From contig DATAVB010000134.1 of assembly GCA_036267955.1 (NCBI GenBank), positions 138,218 to 202,217 of the forward strand: DNA of 64,000 bases. Direction: 5' to 3'. Numbering within the stretch: position 1 is the stretch's first letter; each line of letters opens with the position of its first letter. The stretch is from DATAVB01 sp036267955. GTDB lineage: Bacteria > Actinomycetota > Actinomycetes > Mycobacteriales > QHCD01. The translations under genes were made by a program, and so were the position numbers. Shown here one piece after another: positions 58,086 to 64,000 of this stretch. The notes beneath the pieces are model-generated. The model made no database searches and had not been told where the DNA came from. It saw nothing but the letters and a program-made list of their open reading frames with translations.

Positions 58086-60191
58086 ATGACGAACCCTCCG
58101 GTGTTCTGCTGCGCCCCCTGGAATAACCTGTACCGCGCCTATCGGGCCGGCGGCAACCGGGCCACCCGGCTCGACGACGTGGTCGCGGCGGTCGAGGCGG
58201 CGGCCCCCGGCTCGGCCGTACTGATCCTGGCCGACAGCTATCCCGAACTACGCACCGAAGTACCGCCGGAGACCGTCGCGTCCGCGGCGGCAAAGAATCT
58301 CCGGCTCTACGTCGAATATCCGCGGGCGGTGCCCGGACTGGAGCTGGGCCCGCCGCAGCGGGCGCAGTGGGAACGCCTGGTGGTCGCCGACACCGCATTC
58401 GGCCCGGCGCTGCCCGAAGGTGCGTTGCTCACCGCCCACGCCTGCGTCTTCCTGCCAGCCCGGTCCCGACACACGCTGTTGGCGCTCGCGCGGGTCGCCG
58501 GATACGACCGGGCCATCTTCGGTATCCCGGAATCGGCGCAGGCCGTGCTGAGCGCCGTTCCCGAGCTTGGCGCCCTGATCGCCACTACGAAGTTGAGCGG
58601 ATTCCGGACCGGCCGGTATGCGCCCACGGCGGCCTGGACCGCGCTCTGGACCGGGATCCTGCAATTGCTGATGCCGGACCGGCCGGCACCGACCCTTTCC
58701 TGGACACCGGTGGTGCGGCCGACCGTCGACCGGCGCGGCACCCTGGACCCAGCAGCAGAAGCGAATGCGGTCAGCCGGGCCCGGCAATGGCATCTCGATT
58801 CCGGAATGCTGCTCACCCCGGCCGCCGAGGACGAGGTGCGGGTCCTGATGCCCGGCGGCTCGGAAACCGCGCCACGGCGCGTACTGCCGCTGGGACCTGG
58901 AGACGGAAGCCACGGAGCCCTGGAGGGATTCACCTCGAGCATCGACGCGGACGGCACCCAACAGTGCCGGCTGGCGTTGCGCGCGGACTGCTCGGCCGAG
59001 ACCGCGATGGTGCTGGCGGTATCGCAACCAGACTTACAGCCGGACTCGCAACCCGACGGCGCCCCGGTGGATATCGCCGGCAACCTCCTGGACTACATAT
59101 TCACCAACTCCGGAATGTGCGGTGGTGATCGCGGCCGACCCGACCATCCCGCGTACGGGCTGATCGCCTGGGGCATCGGGCTGCCGGCCTGGGAGGTCGC
59201 CAATTACGGCGACGACAACGCACGGGCGCTGCTGGCCTGCCTGCTCGTCGGGGCCCGGAACGGCTCGGGCCGCTGGACCGAGCCGATTCTGCGCGCCGTG
59301 CTGGCGAACCTGCGCACCACGGGCCGGCGCGGCTTCCGCGGCGACCGGATCGACATGCCCGAGCTCACCCGGAACGGTTGGCGACACTATTTCGACGGCG
59401 ACGTCGTCAACGTGGCGCCGCATTTCGAGGCCTATCTGTGGGCCTGTTATCTGTGGGCCTTCCAGGTGACCGGCTACGAACCGTTTCGCGAGCGCGCCAC
59501 CGCCGGGATATCCGCCACCATGGCCGCATTCCCGGACGGCTGGCGCCGCAACGACGTGACCGAACGGTCCCGCATGCTGCTTCCGCTCGCCTGGCTGGTA
59601 CGCGTCGCGGACACCCCCGAGCATCGGGATTGGCTGACCGCGGTGGCCGAGGATCTGATGCGGGACCAGCAGGACAGCGGGGCGCTGCCGGAGCGGGAGC
59701 TCGGCGGGGTCGGTCTATTCCGGGTGCCGCACACCAACGAGGAGTACGGCGTGACCGAGTCGCCGCTGATCCAGACGACCGGCGATCCGGCCACCGATCA
59801 GCTCTACACCACGGGTTTCGCGCTGATCGGCCTGCACGAGGCGGCCATGGCGACCGGCGATCCGCGCCTGCGCGGGTACGCCGATCAGCTGGCGGACTAC
59901 CTGGTCCGGATCCAGACCCGCAGCGACGACCCGACGCTGGACGGCACCTGGCTGCGCGCGTTCGACTACGAGCGCTGGGACTACTGGTCCAGCTCCGGCG
60001 ATCTCGGCTGGGGCGCGTGGTGCGTCGAGCTGGGCTGGGGACAGGCCTGGATCGTCGCCGGATTGGCCCTGCGGCAGGCCGATTCGACGCTCTGGGACGA
60101 GGCCGCCCGGGTCGTTCCGACGACCGAACAGGCGGCGCGCCTGGTCGGCGCAATGATCCCCGCAGCGACCGTCTCGACCCCTCAGAATTGA
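58086..60191 (+). CDS. Predicted (alpha/alpha) toroid carbohydrate-active protein
   Basis: 701-aa protein of no recognised named family. Residues ~1-300 look like alpha/beta domains (FCCAPWNNLYRAYRAGGNRA, SAVLILADSYPE, ALLTAHACVFLPAR). Residues ~340-690 are repeating helical hairpins rich in Trp and Tyr (HFEAYLWACYLWAFQVTG, SPLIQTTGDPATDQLYTTGF, YERWDYWSSSGDLGWGAWCV), like six-hairpin glycosidases or lyases. No signal peptide. The gene is ahead of a uronate-type operon on the other strand; hydrolysis or modification of oligosaccharides is an inference. Confidence 0.68.
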   Translation: MTNPPVFCCAPWNNLYRAYRAGGNRATRLDDVVAAVEAAAPGSAVLILADSYPELRTEVPPETVASAAAKNLRLYVEYPRAVPGLELGPPQRAQWERLVVADTAFGPALPEGALLTAHACVFLPARSRHTLLALARVAGYDRAIFGIPESAQAVLSAVPELGALIATTKLSGFRTGRYAPTAAWTALWTGILQLLMPDRPAPTLSWTPVVRPTVDRRGTLDPAAEANAVSRARQWHLDSGMLLTPAAEDEVRVLMPGGSETAPRRVLPLGPGDGSHGALEGFTSSIDADGTQQCRLALRADCSAETAMVLAVSQPDLQPDSQPDGAPVDIAGNLLDYIFTNSGMCGGDRGRPDHPAYGLIAWGIGLPAWEVANYGDDNARALLACLLVGARNGSGRWTEPILRAVLANLRTTGRRGFRGDRIDMPELTRNGWRHYFDGDVVNVAPHFEAYLWACYLWAFQVTGYEPFRERATAGISATMAAFPDGWRRNDVTERSRMLLPLAWLVRVADTPEHRDWLTAVAEDLMRDQQDSGALPERELGGVGLFRVPHTNEEYGVTESPLIQTTGDPATDQLYTTGFALIGLHEAAMATGDPRLRGYADQLADYLVRIQTRSDDPTLDGTWLRAFDYERWDYWSSSGDLGWGAWCVELGWGQAWIVAGLALRQADSTLWDEAARVVPTTEQAARLVGAMIPAATVSTPQN

Positions 60192-60225
60192 GGAGTGTTC
60201 GTCCGGCTGCAGCATGGCCGATTCC

Positions 60226-60259
60226 GCTACCTGGCAGTGAATCCTAGCGGCCAGGTAGC
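60226..60259 (+). terminator. Terminator hairpin
   Basis: GCTACCTGGC (60226-60235) pairs perfectly with GCCAGGTAGC (60250-60259) over a 14-nt loop, 35 bp after the stop of the 701-aa gene. Confidence 0.75.
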
Positions 60260-60357
60260 CGCTGAAACTCGCGCCAACTGGCGTGCAATCCAACGAACCG
60301 CCACGATATGGTGACGCTTTGCAGCATGCCACTCGCGGGGGCGAGGAGGATCTTGTG

Positions 60358-60513
60358 ATGAACCAGCGCATCGAATCGTTTCGGCCGACCGCACCAGAAC
60401 CGGATCCGAGGGTTCTGGCCGCGGTAGTCGCGTACGAACGCACCCTGCGATTAGTCAAGCAGGCCGCCGAAAGTCGCGGTAGCGCCCGAGCCAGACAGCA
60501 CGTGGCGGCATGA
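60358..60513 (+). CDS. Small hypothetical protein
   Basis: 51-aa protein (MNQRIESFRPTAPEPDPR, then VLAAVVAYERTLRLVKQAAE). GAGGAG lies nine to ten bases before the ATG, giving a good ribosome binding site, which is the main reason to call it. Helical C-terminal half, no family recognised. Confidence 0.5.
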   Translation: MNQRIESFRPTAPEPDPRVLAAVVAYERTLRLVKQAAESRGSARARQHVAA

Positions 60514-60545
60514 TTGCCTGATGTCCTGATCCGGACAACCCCGGC

Positions 60546-61253
60546 TCAGGGCCTCGAGACGTCCGCGAAGTAGTCCTCGGAATTGTCGGCGGGCTCGTAG
60601 CCGAGGTCGCGGTGCGCGTTCTCGATGGACCAGCGCCGGTTCGTGTTGGCGGACACCGCGTAGTAGATGCCGAATGCGATGTCCGAGCGCAGGCAACGCG
60701 TGACGAGCTGCGTCAGGTCACCCGGGCTGAGCCACATCATCCGGGCCTGCTCGTTGTGCGGTCGGTCCAGCACCCAACCGATGCGCAGGCACAGCACGGA
60801 CATGCCGAATGCATCCGAGTAATACCTGCCGGCCGCCTCGCCGAATGCCTTTGTCGCGCCGTAGAGGCTGTCCGGGCGCACGGGCTGCGCAGGGTCGACC
60901 GGCCACTCATGGTCGCGGTCGTACATTCCCATCACGTGGTTGGTGCTGGCGAAGACGACCTTCGGCACGCCGGCCTGCCGGGCCGCCTCGAACACGCTGA
61001 CCAGCCCGTCGACATTCGGGCCCCGCAACTCCTCCCAGCTGGCCGAGACCTGCCGTTCGCCGGCCAGGTGCACGATCGCGTCAACCCCGTCCAGCGCCCC
61101 GACCAGTGCAGTCGTGTCGCAGATGTCGATGCAGTGGTCGATCCGCTCCCCCGGCCGGATGTCGATCAGCCGCAATTCGAATCCGTCCGACAGGCCCGGA
61201 ATGAGACGGGCCGCCACGTCGCCACCCGCCCCGGTGATCATGACTCGCACCAC
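60546..61253 (-). CDS. NAD-dependent epimerase/dehydrogenase (uronate dehydrogenase-like)
   Basis: 235-aa extended-SDR protein. ITGAGGDVAARLIPGL binds NAD; IVHLAGERQVSASWEEL, VFASTNHVMGMYD and YGATKAFGEAAGRYYSD contain the Ser/Tyr-Lys set; LRIGWVLDRPHNEQARMMWLS resembles uronate dehydrogenase, which turns glucuronate or galacturonate to the aldarolactone. GTG start directly after the DapA-family gene stop (TAA-GTG). Third gene of the visible operon after the enolase and DapA genes. Confidence 0.8.
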   Translation of the reverse strand: MVRVMITGAGGDVAARLIPGLSDGFELRLIDIRPGERIDHCIDICDTTALVGALDGVDAIVHLAGERQVSASWEELRGPNVDGLVSVFEAARQAGVPKVVFASTNHVMGMYDRDHEWPVDPAQPVRPDSLYGATKAFGEAAGRYYSDAFGMSVLCLRIGWVLDRPHNEQARMMWLSPGDLTQLVTRCLRSDIAFGIYYAVSANTNRRWSIENAHRDLGYEPADNSEDYFADVSRP

Positions 61254-62177
61254 TTACCTCGATTCTCTTGCTGACGCCGGGAATGGATAGGCCCGGATGT
61301 CCTCGCGGATCGCCTCCAGCAGAACGGATAGCTCCCGCTTGTCGTTGTCGTCGAAACGCGGCGATTTCTCCGGCGCCCGTTCGGTCAGCGACGTGAACAC
61401 ACCACGTTGCCACAGCAGATAACGCATGACGGTGTGCGTCTCCCGGATGATCAATGGCAGCAGCCGTTGCTGCAGAGCGCGGGCCGCCGCCTCCTCGCCC
61501 TTCCACCAGTGCTCCATCACGATGGCGAGCACGTCGGCAAGTTGGCAGGCCGGCATGCAGCCGTCGGCGCCGCGGGCGAGTTCCTCCGGCATCAGCCGCC
61601 CACCGGCGCCGCCAAAGATCGTCTTGACCTTGTCGCCGACGAGGTCGTACACCTCCGAGATGTGGGTGGGGCCAGGCGGCCGCTCCTCCTTGACGTATTC
61701 GATGTTGGGCACCTCCTCGACGAGCACCGCGACCTGTTCGCCGGTCAGGGGGCTGTAGTTCGCCGCATTCTGCAGCACGATGGGGCCCTGATAGCGGTCG
61801 GCGATCCGCCGGTACATGTCCATCGCGGCCGGCTGACCAGCCTGCGTCGGCGCCATCGCGATGATGGCATCGGCACCGGCCTTCTCGGCCGCCACGGCGA
61901 ATTGCAGCACCTGCGGAATGGAATTGCCCGAGCAGCCCAGCACGACCGGGACCCGACCGGCCACGGCCTCGGTCACGGTGTCGAAATGGCGGATCCGTTC
62001 CTGCTCGCCGAGCAACTGGAACTCACCGACCATGACCGGCCAGACGACGCCGTGTTGACCGCTGGTGCTGCAGAATTCCGCGGCGGCTCGCAGGTCGCCG
62101 GCGTGGATCTCGTAATCGGCCGTATACGGCGTCGGCAGCAGCCCCAGGACGCCTCTGATGTGGTCGAAGCGCGCCAT
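61254..62177 (-). CDS. DapA-family lyase/dehydratase
   Basis: 307-aa TIM-barrel aldolase of the dihydrodipicolinate synthase family. GVLGLLPTPYTADYEI and WPVMVGEFQLLGEQERI are at the N-terminus; the Schiff-base Lys is in NIEYVKEERPPG. The usual YNxP segment reads NAANYSPLTG. In uronate loci such proteins act as 5-dehydro-4-deoxyglucarate dehydratase or 2-keto-3-deoxy acid aldolase. Three bases separate it from the enolase-superfamily gene upstream. Confidence 0.87.
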   Translation of the reverse strand: MARFDHIRGVLGLLPTPYTADYEIHAGDLRAAAEFCSTSGQHGVVWPVMVGEFQLLGEQERIRHFDTVTEAVAGRVPVVLGCSGNSIPQVLQFAVAAEKAGADAIIAMAPTQAGQPAAMDMYRRIADRYQGPIVLQNAANYSPLTGEQVAVLVEEVPNIEYVKEERPPGPTHISEVYDLVGDKVKTIFGGAGGRLMPEELARGADGCMPACQLADVLAIVMEHWWKGEEAAARALQQRLLPLIIRETHTVMRYLLWQRGVFTSLTERAPEKSPRFDDNDKRELSVLLEAIREDIRAYPFPASARESR

Positions 62178-62180
62178 CGC

Positions 62181-63506
62181 CTACTCCGACCAACGGTTAT
62201 CGGGCCGCCAGAAACCGAGTTTCGGATCATTCCATTCCTCGGTCGGCCGAAACATGGTGCCTGGGGTGCGTAGATTTTCCTCGATCGCCTTGTAGTTCAG
62301 ATCAACACCGAGGCCGGGTTTCTCCGGCACGTCCACGTAACCGTCCTTCATGTAATCCTCGGGTAGGCCCGTCACCAGGCTCGGCCAGAACGGCAGGTCG
62401 AGTCCGTGGTGCTCCAGCGCGACGAAACTCGGAATCGCCGCGGCCGTGTGCACATTGGCCATGAACGCGATCGGTGAGCCGGCGAAATGCAGCGCCGTGG
62501 GCAGGCCGTAGCGCTCACCGTAGTCGGCGATCTTCTTGGTCTCGAGCATTCCGCCGGAGGTCAGCAGATCCGGGTGCAGGATGTCGACAGCCCGTTCCTC
62601 GATCAATTCCCGGAAACCGTCCCAGAGATACAACTCCTCACCGGCGGCGATCGGCACGTTGACCCGGCTGGTGACCTCCTTGTGCCCGGCGATGTCGTGC
62701 CACGGCATCGGGTCTTCCAGCCAGCCGAGCCCGAACGGCTCCAGGGCGTGCGCCAAGCGTACGACCTCGTTGGCCGTCAGGTGTCCGTGGCCAAAGTGGT
62801 CGGTGCACAGGGACACGTCCCAGCCGACGGTCTCCCGGGCCGCCGCCGCGACCTCCACCGCGCGGGCGATGCCCCGGTCGGTCAGGCGTGCGCCGGGTCC
62901 CGTCCCGGGCGCCCGCCAGCGCTGGCCGAGCTCGTACTCGTATTTCGTGCTGCGGCCAACCAGACCGTGCTCGGTCTCCTCGAACAGGGTCGGGCGGATA
63001 TCGAATTTGATGAAGGTGCAGCCGAGCGCCTTGCGACTGCGCAGCGCGTCCGCGTACGCCTCCGGGGTGGCATCAGCCGGCGCCGGAGTGTCGGCGTAGA
63101 TCCGCACCTTGTCCCGGTATTTGCCGCCCAGCAGCTGGTAGCACGGAATTCCGTACGCCTTTCCGACCAGGTCAAGCAGGGCGATCTCGATCCCGGAGAC
63201 GCCGCCGCCCTCGCGGCCCCAGCTCCCGAAACGTTTCATCGCGCGGAAAATCATGTCGACGTTGCACGGATTCTGGCCCAGCAGCATGTTCTTGAACTGC
63301 AGCGCATTGTTCTGGTGGCCGGCGTCGCGCACCTCGCCGATCCCGTAGATGTCCTGGTTGGTGTCGATGCGGATGATCGGATAGTCGTAATTGCTGCTGA
63401 CCACGGCGACACGGATGTCGGTGATCTTGAGATCCGTGGAACGGGAGTACGAGGAGACAGCGTCCTCGACGCGGTCGCGCTGTGTCGTGTCCTCCGACGT
63501 TGTCAC
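62181..63506 (-). CDS. Enolase-superfamily (MR/MLE) sugar-acid dehydratase
   Basis: 441-aa mandelate racemase/muconate lactonising-type enzyme. N-terminal capping domain (IRIDTNQDIYGIGEVRDAG, GVSGIEIALLDLVGKAYG) and a modified TIM barrel with Mg ligands in LCTDHFGHG, WLEDPMPWHD and IAAGEELYLW, and the catalytic-His region ALHFAGSPIAFM. Members dehydrate aldonates or aldarates. Within a DapA and epimerase operon a gluconate-, galactonate- or glucarate-type dehydratase is likely; the substrate is open. Confidence 0.88.
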   Translation of the reverse strand: MTTSEDTTQRDRVEDAVSSYSRSTDLKITDIRVAVVSSNYDYPIIRIDTNQDIYGIGEVRDAGHQNNALQFKNMLLGQNPCNVDMIFRAMKRFGSWGREGGGVSGIEIALLDLVGKAYGIPCYQLLGGKYRDKVRIYADTPAPADATPEAYADALRSRKALGCTFIKFDIRPTLFEETEHGLVGRSTKYEYELGQRWRAPGTGPGARLTDRGIARAVEVAAAARETVGWDVSLCTDHFGHGHLTANEVVRLAHALEPFGLGWLEDPMPWHDIAGHKEVTSRVNVPIAAGEELYLWDGFRELIEERAVDILHPDLLTSGGMLETKKIADYGERYGLPTALHFAGSPIAFMANVHTAAAIPSFVALEHHGLDLPFWPSLVTGLPEDYMKDGYVDVPEKPGLGVDLNYKAIEENLRTPGTMFRPTEEWNDPKLGFWRPDNRWSE

Positions 63507-63573
63507 AGGTCACACCCTTCTGGTCGGCCCGGTGCGCTGGTCGCGGCGGGCATCACGGTCCGGTGGGGCATGG

Positions 63574-64000
63574 TCAACCCCACCACGGTCGGTTGTCGCG
63601 CGGCTGCGGTCGACGCGCCATTGCGGCGATCGCGGACAGGTCGATCTCGGCACCGAGGCCGGGCGCCTCCGGTACGTCGAAACCACCCTTCCGCAGCGGC
63701 GGCATGGACGGGCAGATCTTTTCCCGCAGACCACGCTCTTCCTCCATGTTTTCCAATACCCGGAAATTGGGAATTGCCGCCGCCAGGTGGATGCTGGCAA
63801 GAGTCGCGATGGGGCCAGCCGGATTGTGCGGCGCCACCGGGATGTAATAGAGCTCCGCGAGATCGGCGATCTTGCGGACCTCGGTGAGACCGCCCGCGTG
63901 CATCACGTCGGGCTGCACCACCGCCACTCCACCGGATTCGAACAATTCGCGGAATTCCCACCGGGACAGCAACCGTTCGCCCGCCGCTATCGGGACGCCG
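63574..64000 (-). CDS. Second enolase-superfamily enzyme, 5' end outside the window
   Basis: The frame is open to base 64000, and the 141 visible residues are the C-terminal third of a second MR/MLE enzyme: AGERLLSRWEFRELFE after the third metal Glu, VVQPDVMHAGGLTEVRKIAD, VAPHNPAGPIATLAS (catalytic His region), and GFDVPEAPGLGAEID near the end. It is the first visible gene of the operon, 67 bp upstream of its paralog, from which it differs in sequence, so the two probably act on different sugar acids. Confidence 0.87.
   Translation of the reverse strand, partial: GVPIAAGERLLSRWEFRELFESGGVAVVQPDVMHAGGLTEVRKIADLAELYYIPVAPHNPAGPIATLASIHLAAAIPNFRVLENMEEERGLREKICPSMPPLRKGGFDVPEAPGLGAEIDLSAIAAMARRPQPRDNRPWWG

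Overview
The window is one contiguous piece of a high-GC, densely coding bacterial chromosome. GC-rich third codon positions, frequent GTG starts, 4-bp ATGA/GTGA overlaps, a DUF222/HNH (13E12-type) gene, Tat-dependent lipoproteins, many TetR/AraC regulators and leaderless-looking promoters point to an actinomycete (Actinomycetota). The genus cannot be fixed from the sequence, and there are no rRNA, tRNA or CRISPR features that I can see.

Layout. 0-9 kb: 3' part of an alditol oxidase; an atypical SDR; a three-gene operon (hydrolase, VOC protein, tandem DUF427) divergent from a CGNR regulator that precedes a MOSC-ferredoxin reductase-ferredoxin fusion; a decayed phospholipase C; a cobalamin riboswitch controlling cbtB-cbtA. 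9-21 kb: TetR/MFS pair; a fused ArsR-AHSA1 regulator; a tightly coupled operon joining a zinc-type dehydrogenase, a PTPS-like protein, a SAM methyltransferase and GTP cyclohydrolase II (ribA-like); a TetR/RibD_C-DHFR-GNAT-LLM block; gene remnants. 21-26 kb: DUF222-HNH endonuclease, an HExxH protein, an ECF sigma factor coupled to a 2OG oxygenase. 26-36 kb: a polysaccharide-uptake locus (LplB/LplC/solute-binding lipoprotein, heparinase-type lyase, two AraC regulators, PhyH dioxygenase) followed by an HExxH-containing protein. 35.7-38.7 kb: a small accessory island, apparently lower in GC, flanked by imperfect 104-bp direct repeats. 38.8-45.1 kb: a complete family-5 (Opp/Dpp-type) ABC importer operon. 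45.5-49 kb: a cyclopropane-fatty-acid-synthase-like methyltransferase divergent from an FAD oxidoreductase/DUF1365 pair. 49.5-51.4 kb: a TrmB-type regulator with a short, archaeal-type adenylosuccinate synthetase paralog that has lost a catalytic histidine. 52-58 kb: decayed HAD and MerR genes, an APH-type kinase, an SDR/TetR pair, a lipoprotein and an ArsR-like regulator. 58-64 kb: a predicted (alpha/alpha) toroid carbohydrate-active protein and the start of a uronate/aldarate-type catabolic operon (epimerase/dehydrogenase, DapA-family lyase, two enolase-superfamily dehydratases).

Main themes. Sugar and sugar-acid use dominates: alditol oxidation, oligosaccharide import, polysaccharide cleavage and probable uronate/aldarate breakdown could work together on plant or algal polymers. 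The two parts most likely to hide undescribed chemistry are the ribA-like/PTPS-like/methyltransferase/dehydrogenase operon (12.2-15.1 kb) and the TrmB-PurA-paralog pair (49.5-51.4 kb). Decay is frequent: at least five broken genes are visible. Two coding minisatellites (in an AraC regulator and the CFA-like methyltransferase) and the repeat-flanked island show recent local rearrangement.
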